Below are positions 53,604 through 62,071 of a stretch of DNA of 64,000 bases, in pieces (the stretch's first letter is position 1; every line of letters starts with the position of its first letter). The stretch is from CAWBXL01 sp963837365. GTDB lineage: Bacteria > Acidobacteriota > Terriglobia > Terriglobales > Acidobacteriaceae. The position numbers and the translations under genes are program-made. Where the stretch lies: NCBI GenBank assembly GCA_963837365.1, contig CAWIMW010000003.1, positions 744,001-808,000 on the forward strand, written 5' to 3'. The notes under the pieces were generated by a model. The model saw nothing but the letters and a program-made list of their open reading frames with translations, did not search any database and was not told the origin of the DNA.

Positions 53604-56162
53604 CTATCGCGAGGATGCCGGCGTGAATGACACGTAGCACTCCTTGTCCTCCGACATGGTCACGGTCGTTTGAGCCTTATCGCCGCTGCACGATCCGGAC
53701 CAGGTGACGTCATAGGCGTTGGCAAAGTCCGGAGGCGTCGCCGTCAATGTGACGGAGCTGCCGCTGGGGAACATGTGCTCGAAGAAATCCCCTGGGCTGT
53801 TCGGGCCTGTATTAATGCCCCCGGGGTTGCTGGTAACTGAACCTCCCGCGCCCTCGATGATCACAGTCAGGGCAAAGTTTGCGGCTGGGGGTGGAGGATT
53901 GCCGCCTCCTGTGCCACCGCTACCGCCGCTGCTGCTGGTCGGCCCGGTAGCGAGGATCAACATCGCGGGACAGCCGTCGAAAACGAAAACGTCGTCTACG
54001 ATCACGGTACAGTTGTTCTGCCATACCGGACTGGTGCCGCTGGCCGCGATGAAGAATGGATCGCCAACGCCTCCGCTTGCTCCACCGGCGAACACACCGG
54101 TCGCAGGAGTCCCCGGAGTCAAGGTTCCCGAGGTCGGATCCAGCTTGAGGGGAACAATTGCGCTTAGGCTAGCATCCATAGCGTAAACAAACTCACCTTG
54201 CGGCTCCGCAGTCACAGCAATGGCGCCGACCTCGGAGCCGCTGCCCAAAAGCAGGCCGCCAACCAGGCTTAGTCCTCCGTTCGATGGATTGATGCTGTAG
54301 ATCTCAAGTTTGTGATTATTGAGCGGCTGGATTCTGCCTACATAAAGGAAGCGCCCTTCGGGATCCATCGCCAGCGAACTGGGCTGCGCTCCCGACATGG
54401 AGAAGCTGTTCTGGAGGGTGAGAATTCCGCTTGACTGGTTAATGGAATACGTAGCCAGCTCGGACACGCTGCCCTGCGTGCTCAGGCTGGCTACGTAGGC
54501 GAAATGACCGCCCGGAGTTACGGCGAGGGCCCAGGGATTGTCACCCGTGTTCGCGGAGCCGATGGGTCCACTCAGTACGCCGCTGCTGTGGTCAACGCTA
54601 TAGGTCTTGACCGTGTCCCAGAAGGTGTTACCCACGGGGGTTGATGTTGCATGCAAATAGGTGACATACGCAAACTCGCCTGAGGGAGAAAAGGCGATTG
54701 CGGTTGCGGGTGCGCCAGCTGAATCGGCGGTGGTTGTCGGACCCGACAACGCACCGGTGGCGGTGTCCACCGTGTAGACAGAAATGTTGCCAACCGGAGA
54801 ACCAAATCTGACTTCGTTGACCACATAGATGAATTTGCCGGTGGGGTGCACGACCGCCGAAATCGGATTTCCGTTCACGGGCTGAGTGCTGGTTGGGCCG
54901 GAGACGGTGCCGGTTGCGGGATCGAGTTGATAGGCGGAAATGCTGTTGGCCGGGACATTGGTCGCGGTACCTTGGACGCCGCCTGCGCCGTTGGTCACGT
55001 AGAGGAATCGCCGCGAAGGATGCACGGTCACCGAGATCGCTCCGTTGCCGACTGGGGCCGAACTGGTGGCAGCTGCCAAGGCTGCGCTGCCCTTGGTGAT
55101 CTTGAAGCTGGAGACGCTAAGAGCGCCATTGTTGTTGGCGGTCAGGCCGTACACGGCGCGGGGCCGCGTCGCCGCATACCCCGGGATGACCCAGGAGAAG
55201 TTCGACACGTCAGCCGAAAGGAAGTTGCCGTTGACGGTGGTGGGAATTGCCGCGAATGAGCCGCCCGGCTCCGCCTTATACAGGACTGGGGTGGCGTCAG
55301 TCGGGATGCGGTCAGACCGGAAAGGAATTTGTACGGTAGCTGGCGCTGAGAATGCTGTGCCGTGCGGCGTCAGCGCGTACATGGCGCCGGCTACATCCAC
55401 ACCGGTTGAAGGCAGCGTTGGCGCGTTGGTATCGTCGCGCGGGATTTCGATGTCAACCGTCGAAGACAACGCACCTGCCGGAACGGTAACGCTGGCGCCG
55501 TAGAATCCGTTGACCGTGCCGCCTGCCGGACCGACGCCGCCGCCGGCGGCGTTGACGGTGATGGAGACAGAATCGGAAGCGGAATTGTAGTTGGTCGAAT
55601 CAGTGGGAGTGAACATTGCCGATAGTGTCTGCGCACCAGCGCTGAGCACAGTTCCGAGCACCGGTGTGTAAGCAAAGGTCCCCGGCACCGAAGCGCTAGC
55701 ATCGAGTTGAGTGGCGCTGAGCGCGGCGCCCTGCGTGATGGGACCGGGTGTCCCCCAGGTGATCGTCGGTGTGGCTTTGTTGACCGTCAGAGACACAGTC
55801 CCTGATGCCGAGTTGTATTTGGCTGTATCGGCCGGCGTGAAGCTTGCCGAGAGGGTTTGAGAACCCGCGTTAAGCACAGTCGTGACCGCCGGGGTGTACG
55901 TAAAAGTTCCGGGCACCGATGCGGTGGCATTCAATTGCGTGCTGCTGAGGGCCGTCCCGTAGGTGATGGCGGCTGGTGTTGCCCAGGTGATGGTGGGCGT
56001 GGTCTTGGTGGGCGGAGGGAACTGATCGATGGGACAACCGGTGCAAAGAAAAGTAAGGCCCAGCAATAGTAGAAGAAGTGGCTGCGGGCCGAACCTGCCC
56101 CATAGGTTGACTGACCGCTTCGGCCCTTGGCCGACACTGGTGCCCAATTCCGAATATGGCAT
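53604..56162 (-). CDS. Ig-like / ZU5-like / YVTN beta-propeller lipoprotein
   Basis: 852 residues. The ATG at 56162 has GGAGGAGA upstream and leads to a lipoprotein signal ending LCTGC at about residue 42. Two Ig-like repeats (about 52-205) share the pattern TPTITWATPAAITYGTALS. A ZU5-like segment follows (GGTVNGFYGASVTVPAGALS). A seven-bladed propeller (about 330-730) has YVTN/lactonase-type blades (RRFLYVTNGAGG; GKFIYVVNEV; GEFAYVTYLH). A Gly-rich linker and a final Ig-like domain with two Cys complete it. Surface lipoproteins of this plan probably bind other proteins or polymers; enzyme activity of the lactonase kind cannot be assumed. A structured leader may lie upstream (56163-56310). 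Confidence 0.82.
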   Translation of the reverse strand: MPYSELGTSVGQGPKRSVNLWGRFGPQPLLLLLLGLTFLCTGCPIDQFPPPTKTTPTITWATPAAITYGTALSSTQLNATASVPGTFTYTPAVTTVLNAGSQTLSASFTPADTAKYNSASGTVSLTVNKATPTITWGTPGPITQGAALSATQLDASASVPGTFAYTPVLGTVLSAGAQTLSAMFTPTDSTNYNSASDSVSITVNAAGGGVGPAGGTVNGFYGASVTVPAGALSSTVDIEIPRDDTNAPTLPSTGVDVAGAMYALTPHGTAFSAPATVQIPFRSDRIPTDATPVLYKAEPGGSFAAIPTTVNGNFLSADVSNFSWVIPGYAATRPRAVYGLTANNNGALSVSSFKITKGSAALAAATSSAPVGNGAISVTVHPSRRFLYVTNGAGGVQGTATNVPANSISAYQLDPATGTVSGPTSTQPVNGNPISAVVHPTGKFIYVVNEVRFGSPVGNISVYTVDTATGALSGPTTTADSAGAPATAIAFSPSGEFAYVTYLHATSTPVGNTFWDTVKTYSVDHSSGVLSGPIGSANTGDNPWALAVTPGGHFAYVASLSTQGSVSELATYSINQSSGILTLQNSFSMSGAQPSSLAMDPEGRFLYVGRIQPLNNHKLEIYSINPSNGGLSLVGGLLLGSGSEVGAIAVTAEPQGEFVYAMDASLSAIVPLKLDPTSGTLTPGTPATGVFAGGASGGVGDPFFIAASGTSPVWQNNCTVIVDDVFVFDGCPAMLILATGPTSSSGGSGGTGGGNPPPPAANFALTVIIEGAGGSVTSNPGGINTGPNSPGDFFEHMFPSGSSVTLTATPPDFANAYDVTWSGSCSGDKAQTTVTMSEDKECYVSFTPASSR

Positions 56163-56310
56163 AGCTCTCCTCCGTCCGCTCCGCGGACCGACCGTGTTTC
56201 CAATAATCTTTTGTGGGGACGCACCCTTACGGGCTCGAACCAGTCGGCGGCGCTGCCGGAGGGCCTGATCCAGAGGCCTTAGGACATTGCCTTTCCAGGC
56301 CTCTGTTGGT
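56163..56310 (-). promoter_or_regulatory. Possible structured RNA leader of the Ig/propeller gene
   Basis: On the minus strand, AGAGGCCT (56304-56297) pairs with AGGCCTCT (56279-56272) over a 17-base loop. A hairpin CCC-GTAA-GGG follows, and GTCCGC-GGA-GCGGAC sits directly before the ribosome site. The density of stems suggests a regulatory 5' leader. I compared it by eye with known riboswitch consensus motifs (c-di-GMP, cobalamin, guanidine, SAM, TPP) and found no match. The remaining stretch to 56530 holds the promoter side of the next gene, with TATACT at 56398-56403 as a possible -10. Confidence 0.4.
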
Positions 56311-56530
56311 ATATGCGGAAAATTAAGGTGCGGGTGGCTCAGCGAGAGCGGAATTTTCTTGGGGTACCACCACCGGATGGAGCGCTGGGTTGATGGATAT
56401 ACTATTTTTAATTGTATGAATGCTCTCCGGCCCGGTTTTACCTGACAGCACTCCTGCTAAAACGCCCGTGGGTCGTTTCCCAAGATCCGTTGCCAGTTCC
56501 CTGTTCTCAGACATTGAAAGGACATATTGC

Positions 56531-57403
56531 ATGTTGCGGAAAACTCTGCTGCTTGGATTGTTGTCTATGTCAGCATGGGCGCAGGGGTCGCGCCATTTTA
56601 CGTTTCGCTATGGATTCACGGTGAAGGACGTTCCAGCGGGGCAGAAGGTGCGGGTCTGGATTCCGGCGGCGCATTCGGATGATTTTCAGGAGGTCAACGT
56701 TCTTTCGGCTGCGGGCGATTTGAATTTGAAGAAGACGCGCGAGTCGAAGTATGGGAATGAGATGTATTACGCCGAGGCGGGAAAGGCTTCTTCGGCTTCT
56801 CTGCACTTTGAAGTCGTGTATGACGTGGTGCGGCATGAGCGGATTGTTTTAGGGCGGGCGATTCCTCGTTTGACTACCGTCAAGCTAAAGGAAAAGGAGG
56901 CCAGGATGTATCTGGCTCCGGATGCGCTGGTACCGGTGACTGGGTTGCCGGCGGAGTTGGCGGCTAAGGTTACGGGGGACAAGACTACTCCGCTCGGGAA
57001 GGCGCGCGCGATTTATGACTATGTGTTTACGACCATGTCCTATGACAAGTCGGGGACGGGGTGGGGGCGAGGGGATGTGCTCTACGCTTGCGATGCCAAG
57101 AAAGGCAATTGCACGGATTTCCATTCCTTGTTTATTGCCATGGCGCGGTCGCAGGGGATTCCGGCGCGGTTTGAGATCGGGTTTCCCCTGCCTACAGACA
57201 AGACTTCTGCGGAGATTGCCGGGTATCACTGCTGGGCGGACTTTTTTGAGCCGGAGCATGGGTGGGTGCCGGTGGATATTTCCGAGGCGTGGAAGCATCC
57301 CGAGAAGCGGGACTTTTTCTTTGGGGCGCACGATGATGACCGGATAGAGTTCACCATGGGGCGGGATTTGAAGTTGAATCCGGCGCAGGATGGGGGGTTG
57401 TGA
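56531..57403 (+). CDS. Secreted transglutaminase-like protein, probably truncated by a frameshift
   Basis: 290 residues as read, from the ATG at 56531 (AAAGGA upstream) with a signal peptide ending SAWAQ; the frame is open to 56420. The papain-like triad is present: Cys in GNCTDFHSLFIAMARSQGIP, His in YHCWADFFEP and Asp in WVPVDISEAW. Transglutaminase-fold proteins of this kind act as proteases, amidases or binding domains in the periplasm. The frame stops after a run of six G (57392-57397). With one more G it would continue as NYFVYPYVEVEWEEV and stop at 57450, which looks like a natural C-terminus. I think the true gene ends at 57450. Confidence 0.85.
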   Translation: MLRKTLLLGLLSMSAWAQGSRHFTFRYGFTVKDVPAGQKVRVWIPAAHSDDFQEVNVLSAAGDLNLKKTRESKYGNEMYYAEAGKASSASLHFEVVYDVVRHERIVLGRAIPRLTTVKLKEKEARMYLAPDALVPVTGLPAELAAKVTGDKTTPLGKARAIYDYVFTTMSYDKSGTGWGRGDVLYACDAKKGNCTDFHSLFIAMARSQGIPARFEIGFPLPTDKTSAEIAGYHCWADFFEPEHGWVPVDISEAWKHPEKRDFFFGAHDDDRIEFTMGRDLKLNPAQDGGL

Positions 57404-57521
57404 ATTACTTTGTTTATCCGTATGTGGAAGTCGAATGGGAAGAAGTATGAGAACGTTTCGCTGGCGTTTCGTTTGCGGACGTGGGTGGAGATGCTTCGGC
57501 TGCGAAGTGAGTCTCCGTGGA

Positions 57522-57575
57522 CGAGAAAGCAGATTCCTCCTTGGCGCTACGCGCCTCGTCGGAATGGCAAAAGGA
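57522..57575. repeat. Dispersed GCAGATTCCTC repeat, copy 2
   Basis: GAGAAAGCAGATTCCTCC, then CGCTACGCGCC and GGAATGGCAAAAGG: the same arrangement as 48838-48882. It ends next to the stop of the minus-strand phosphatase gene. Confidence 0.5.
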
Positions 57576-59399
57576 CTAGTCGTCGTCTTTGTCTTTTGCT
57601 TCTGTTGCCGGAAAGACGGTGTGTTTGGGTGCGGGCATCGGGGTTTGGCCTTTGATGTCGCGCCATAGAATTCTATTCAGGACCGTTGTATTTACAGCGT
57701 CGGGATGAGTGAAATCCATTTTGGCGGATTCCGCCGATCCGGGTGCGTGAACGGCGTTGGTTTCGTAGATCAGGCCGTTGTCGCGGTTTCTCCAGTCGGC
57801 TTTGAAAGGTGGTTGGTTCCCTTTACCAGAGAAAAGCGGGGCCATGACTGGAGCGTAGGCGTCGTTCTGGTTCATGGGGGGAATGTCTAGCAAGGCTTCG
57901 ATGGTGTGAATCAGGTTGACCGTTGTGTAGAAGCGGGAATCCACGAAGGGGTGATCTGCTGATCCGGGAGAGTACTTGCTGACTACGTAAGCAGTGGAGC
58001 GGTGCGCATCCACGTGGTCGGCGCCGTCCTGGGCGTCGTCTTCGAGGACCAGGATTGCGGTGTCGTCCCAGTAGGGGCTGTTGGAGACGGCTTCGACTAC
58101 ACGGCCTACGGCCAGATCGTTGTCAGCCACTGAGGCTGCGGGGCGCGGCATGCTGGCTTGCGTGCCATGAGTGTGATCGTCGGGCAGATAAAGCAGGACA
58201 AATTGCGGAAGTTCGGTTCCCTTGCCTTCCCGTCTTGCGCGCACGAATCCTTCGAACTCGTTGAGGAATTCATCGGCGCGCAATTGATCCGGGTATTCGG
58301 TGTTGAAATCCGGAAATAACGGGTCGAAGTGGTCGCGCCATGTGGCCTTGATCGCTTGGGTTCGTTGCAACATCGGCACCGGCCACGGCCATGGGCTGGG
58401 CGAACCGTGCGGCTGGCCGACGTTTGCGGGTAGCAGATCTCCTTTATTTACTACCGGGTGCTCGCAGGTTTCACTTAGTGGCGATGGCGCGCCCTGCTTG
58501 GGTGAGAATGACGCCTTGCGCTGCGGCTCGCACCAGGTCACGCCCATGAACTCACCGTAGTCGCGGTAAGTGAGGCCGTGGGCGGCTACATTGTCCCAGA
58601 TGTAGCCGGTGGATGGGTTATCAATGTCTGGTTGGCCCAGGATGAACGGGTATTCATCCGCCACTGCGCCTTGAAAATCGTAGGTGCGCTCTTTGCCGCG
58701 GTATGCAATCTGCCAGGTTTTTTCGTTGTAGTCGGTGGTAATGGCGGCCATGGACCACTCGTGGCCGTCGCCAGAAACTTCTCCACTGTCGTAGAAGTTG
58801 TCGAGCACTCCGAATTGCAGGGCCAGCTTGTGTTGATTGGGAGTGATGTCCGCGCCGTACATCACTAGCGATGGGTCGCCGTTGCCTACTTTCAGGTCGC
58901 CGAGAATCTGGTCGTAGGTGCGGTTTTCCTTGAGGATATAAATCACATGACGGATGGGATTCTTGCCCTGGGCAAATTCGATTTTGCCGGGGTCGCTGCG
59001 GAAGAGACCATCTTGTTCGACTCGCTCAGTAAATTCGGGCAGATGACTTTCCACTTCAGATAGCTTCAGGCGAGCCACAGAACCGTAGAGCAGTGTCGGG
59101 ATGTAGGCATTTTCGTGGTCTTTCTTTTCGTAATCCGTTCCGCCGGGGAAGTTGTTTGGGCCTGTGCCACGGCCCTTTGCAGTTGCGATGAGGAGGTCTG
59201 CACCCACTACCGCCAGCGACGTCGGGTACCACTCGGTGGGGATGAACCCCAGGGCGCGATCGGTGGAAGGTTGCGGAAACGCTGTCCGCGAAGATTTGCG
59301 ACGTGTCGAAGACTGCAACCGCATTGATGGCCGCGTCGGCCACGAAAAGGCGTGTTCCATCAGGCGATAGCGCAAGGGCGTTGGGGGTCGTGCCGGCAA
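57576..59399 (-). CDS. Alkaline-phosphatase-like half of a frameshifted YncE/phosphatase protein
   Basis: The frame is clearly coding from about 59290 (DRALGFIPTEWYPTSL) to the stop at 57576; the first about 35 codons after 59399 are a shadow of the other frame. It carries the phosphoesterase motifs HVIYILKENRTYDQILGD (the Thr is the likely nucleophile), GDGHEWSMAA, FVLLYLPDDHTHG and VLEDDAQDGADHVDAHRS, which supply Asp/His metal ligands. This matches the C-terminal domain of the bifunctional YncE-family/alkaline-phosphatase-family proteins. It lies downstream of pst-phoU on the same strand, so a role in releasing phosphate outside the cell is plausible. One base separates it from the propeller half. 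Confidence 0.85.
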   Translation of the reverse strand: MPARPPTPLRYRLMEHAFSWPTRPSMRLQSSTRRKSSRTAFPQPSTDRALGFIPTEWYPTSLAVVGADLLIATAKGRGTGPNNFPGGTDYEKKDHENAYIPTLLYGSVARLKLSEVESHLPEFTERVEQDGLFRSDPGKIEFAQGKNPIRHVIYILKENRTYDQILGDLKVGNGDPSLVMYGADITPNQHKLALQFGVLDNFYDSGEVSGDGHEWSMAAITTDYNEKTWQIAYRGKERTYDFQGAVADEYPFILGQPDIDNPSTGYIWDNVAAHGLTYRDYGEFMGVTWCEPQRKASFSPKQGAPSPLSETCEHPVVNKGDLLPANVGQPHGSPSPWPWPVPMLQRTQAIKATWRDHFDPLFPDFNTEYPDQLRADEFLNEFEGFVRARREGKGTELPQFVLLYLPDDHTHGTQASMPRPAASVADNDLAVGRVVEAVSNSPYWDDTAILVLEDDAQDGADHVDAHRSTAYVVSKYSPGSADHPFVDSRFYTTVNLIHTIEALLDIPPMNQNDAYAPVMAPLFSGKGNQPPFKADWRNRDNGLIYETNAVHAPGSAESAKMDFTHPDAVNTTVLNRILWRDIKGQTPMPAPKHTVFPATEAKDKDDD

Positions 59400-60417
59400 A
59401 TTTTTGGATGGCTACAGCGGTGTCGAACCACCGAACTACCTTGCCGGTCGCGGTGGAAACCGCGGCCACGCGGTCTGCGTTCGAGAGCGCGATGAACAAC
59501 AACTTTTCATCTGAAGTCAGCCGCATCGCTGTGGGATGCGAACCGGGAGCAATTGGGTCGTCTGGTTGGAGCAGGGGAATCCAACGCGCGATAGTTCCCT
59601 TTTGCAGATCGAGTTCGGCAATGCGCGACAAATTCCACAAGCTGCACCAGGCACGACGGCCATCGCGGGATGCGACCACTGTGTATGGAAAGGACGCGGG
59701 AAGCGTTGGATATACACTCAGGTCAAAGCGCTTGAGCACACGGCCATTCTTGGAGTTGAGCAAGACCACGTTGTCGGAGAGGTTGTTGGCTACAAGCAGG
59801 AGATCGGGGCCGAACTTGCCCTTCTTCTGAGTTGGGATGACGGCGATGCCGGCGGGATAGGCGATGGCTGTACCAGATTTGGTTTTCTTTACTCCGGATG
59901 CGACCCGCTTGCCTTGGGCGATTTTTTGCGGCTTGATTTTAATAAAACTCTCCGGTGCAACTTTGCCTTCGTGGAAGGTGTACACAGCGATTCCGTTCCC
60001 CGTATTGCCTGGGCCTTTTCCTTCTGGGTCTGTGATGGAACCCATGGACGCGTAGAGGTGGGCGCCATCGCTGCTGAATGCCAGGCCGACGAAGTAGCTT
60101 TGGTGGGCATCTTCGGGGAGGCGGGCGTCGGGGAAATCTGTAATCTGATTTGAGCTTAGGTCGAGAATCGCAATCGATTGGTGAGCACCGTTGGCTTGGG
60201 TGCCATATCCGGCGTTGAGGAAAGCGGCGTAATGCTTGTCGGGGCTGATGGCGGCGGTTACGGGGAAGCCATTGAGAGGACCCAGGTGGCCTGGGGTTGG
60301 CGTGGAGAGCACCTTGCTTGTGGGCAGAGAAATTTGCCGTGAAGGTTTGTTGTCCTCTGCGTGGAGAATCAGGGCCCCGACCAGGAAAACGAGAACAGAG
60401 CAGGAGAGATGTTTCAA
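59056..60417 (-). CDS. YncE-like beta-propeller half of a frameshifted YncE/phosphatase protein
   Basis: I place the start at TTG 60417: it has GGAGG four bases upstream and opens a signal peptide (SCSVLVFLVGALILHA). The frame is open to 60582, but that part is a 66-bp tandem repeat. The domain has YVTN/NHL-like blades (ISPDKHYAAFLNAGYG; FSSDGAHLYASMGS; LSPDGTRLFVADAAINAVAV). True coding ends around 59280; after that the reading becomes basic and unrelated until 59056. Joined to the phosphatase half it gives about 946 residues, the normal size of this bifunctional family. Either the base count here is wrong or the gene is broken. Confidence 0.83.
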   Translation of the reverse strand: MKHLSCSVLVFLVGALILHAEDNKPSRQISLPTSKVLSTPTPGHLGPLNGFPVTAAISPDKHYAAFLNAGYGTQANGAHQSIAILDLSSNQITDFPDARLPEDAHQSYFVGLAFSSDGAHLYASMGSITDPEGKGPGNTGNGIAVYTFHEGKVAPESFIKIKPQKIAQGKRVASGVKKTKSGTAIAYPAGIAVIPTQKKGKFGPDLLLVANNLSDNVVLLNSKNGRVLKRFDLSVYPTLPASFPYTVVASRDGRRAWCSLWNLSRIAELDLQKGTIARWIPLLQPDDPIAPGSHPTAMRLTSDEKLLFIALSNADRVAAVSTATGKVVRWFDTAVAIQKFAGTTPNALALSPDGTRLFVADAAINAVAVFDTSQIFADSVSATFHRSRPGVHPHRVVPDVAGGSGCRPPHRNCKGPWHRPKQLPRRNGLRKERPRKCLHPDTALRFCGSPEAI

Positions 60418-60448
60418 GCTTCCTCCGGAAGTGATCTTGTACCACTCC

Positions 60449-60580
60449 GAATGTGAAAAGGAAAGTGAACGCGGAGTCCCAGATCTCGCAACTGCGGCGA
60501 GATCTGGAGGCAGCGAATGTGAAAAGGAAAGTGAACGCGGAGTCCCAGATCTCGCAACTGCGGCGAGATCTGGGGCACCC
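60449..60580. repeat. 66-bp direct tandem repeat with internal palindrome
   Basis: Two copies (60449-60514 and 60515-60580), almost identical, each starting GAATGTGAAAAGGAAAGTGA and containing CCAGATCTCGC-AACTGCG-GCGAGATCTGG, a perfect 11-bp stem. They lie between phoU and the YncE/phosphatase gene and may affect read-through between them. Confidence 0.85.
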
Positions 60581-60601
60581 AATTTCGATTCTACTTGTTG
60601 A

Positions 60602-61306
60602 TTAGTGAGTTTCTGTTGCTGTTTGGGCGGCTGAGGTTTGCGGTTCTTCTTGAGGGGCGTTGTGGCGGACGTCGGCGCCCCGGACCCAAAAGATTACGTC
60701 TTCGGCGATGTTGGTGGCATGATCGGCGACGCGCTCCAGATTTCGGGCGATCAATAGCGCGTCCAGGGCCTGACGCGTGATGTCCGGGCGTTCGTTCATC
60801 GCTTTCACCAGGGTGATGAACGCATCGTTCTTCATGCGATCCACTACGTTGTCCATTTCCAGGACAGCCTGCGCCAGTTCGGCTTTGCCTTCGATGAAGG
60901 ATTCGAGCGCACGGCGCACCATGGCGGAGACGGCTGTCGCCATGCGCGGGATGTCCACTGGGAGATCAACCTTCGGCAGTTCGACCATGTCCATGACACG
61001 CTCGGCTATATTGACTGCCTGATCGCCAACGCGCTCGAGGTCAGCATTAATTTTGCTTACCGCGAGGATGAAGCGCAGATCCACGGCCATCGGCTGCTGC
61101 ATGGCCAGGAGGTCGAAAGACATTTCGTCAATCTCGCGTTCCACGAGATTGATCTGGGTTTCGCCTTCGAGCACCATGTGGCAGCGCTTGAGGTCGCGGT
61201 CAACGTAGGCCTGGCAGGCGCGGTCTACGGCCTGCTCGGCCAGTCCGCCCATGCGGAGTAAGCGTGCTCTGAGTTCGTCTAGTTCCTGATGGAATCGGCT
61301 GCGCAT
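60602..61306 (-). CDS. phoU: Phosphate transport regulator PhoU
   Basis: 234 residues made of two three-helix PhoU repeats, each with the metal-binding pattern: RVGDQAVNIAERV in the first half and RVADHATNIAEDVIFW in the second. PhoU links the PstSCAB transporter to the PhoR sensor and limits phosphate uptake. It starts 5 bp after the pstB stop. No phoR/phoB genes are visible in the window. Confidence 0.95.
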   Translation of the reverse strand: MRSRFHQELDELRARLLRMGGLAEQAVDRACQAYVDRDLKRCHMVLEGETQINLVEREIDEMSFDLLAMQQPMAVDLRFILAVSKINADLERVGDQAVNIAERVMDMVELPKVDLPVDIPRMATAVSAMVRRALESFIEGKAELAQAVLEMDNVVDRMKNDAFITLVKAMNERPDITRQALDALLIARNLERVADHATNIAEDVIFWVRGADVRHNAPQEEPQTSAAQTATETH

Positions 61307-61311
61307 AGTGT

Positions 61312-62070
61312 TTATCCGAACCTGCCGGTGATGTAATCTTCCGTCCGTTTGTCGGTCGGGTTGGTGAAGATCTTTTCCGTCTTGTCGAATTCAATCAGCT
61401 TGCCCAGCAGGAAAAAGCCGGTGAACTCGGCCACGCGTGACGCCTGTTGCATATTATGCGTCACAATTACGATGGTGAACTTTTCTTTTAGCTGAAAAAT
61501 AAGTTCTTCAATTTTCCCCGTCGAGATGGGATCCAGTGCCGAGCAGGGCTCATCCATCAGCATTACCTGCGGCTCGACGGCCAGCGCCCGCGCGATACAG
61601 AGGCGTTGCTGCTGTCCGCCGGAGAGGCTGGCGCCGGACTTCTTGTGCATGGTGTCTTTAACTTCATGCCACAGTGCGGCGTAGGTGAGCGAGCGCTCGA
61701 CGATTTCATCGAGACGCTTGCGATCACGAAAGCCGTTGAGCTTCAACCCGGCGGCGACGTTGTCGTAGATGGACATCGTGGGAAACGGATTGGGCTTTTG
61801 GAACACCATGCCGATGCGGCGGCGGATGTGGGTGGCGGAAGTTCCGTTATATACATCCATTTCGCCGATGCGGACCCGGCCGGTGGCTTTTGCTTCAGGG
61901 ATGGTTTCGTGCATACGGTTGAGGCAGCGAACAAAGGTCGACTTGCCGCATCCCGAGGGGCCGATCACGGCGGTGGCGTGGTTGGCGGCGACGGTCATGT
62001 TGATGTCTTGCAAGGCCTGGGTCTTGCCGAACCATGCATTCAGTTTGTCGACCTGGATACCTACGCCCAT
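61312..62070 (-). CDS. pstB: Phosphate ABC transporter ATPase
   Basis: 252 residues: Walker A GPSGCGKSTFVRCLNRMHE, signature LSGGQQQRLCIARALA, Walker B VMLMDEPCSALDP and His switch IVIVTHNMQQA, with the PstB-specific RRIGMVFQKPNPFP. It powers high-affinity phosphate import through PstA/PstC. It begins one base after the pstA stop. Confidence 0.97.
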   Translation of the reverse strand: MGVGIQVDKLNAWFGKTQALQDINMTVAANHATAVIGPSGCGKSTFVRCLNRMHETIPEAKATGRVRIGEMDVYNGTSATHIRRRIGMVFQKPNPFPTMSIYDNVAAGLKLNGFRDRKRLDEIVERSLTYAALWHEVKDTMHKKSGASLSGGQQQRLCIARALAVEPQVMLMDEPCSALDPISTGKIEELIFQLKEKFTIVIVTHNMQQASRVAEFTGFFLLGKLIEFDKTEKIFTNPTDKRTEDYITGRFG

Positions 62071-62071
62071 A

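Noticed and set aside
56163..56310. A known riboswitch (c-di-GMP-I, guanidine, cobalamin) before the Ig/propeller gene
   Set aside because: The defining conserved bases of these classes are missing. Only generic stems are seen, so I kept it as unclassified.
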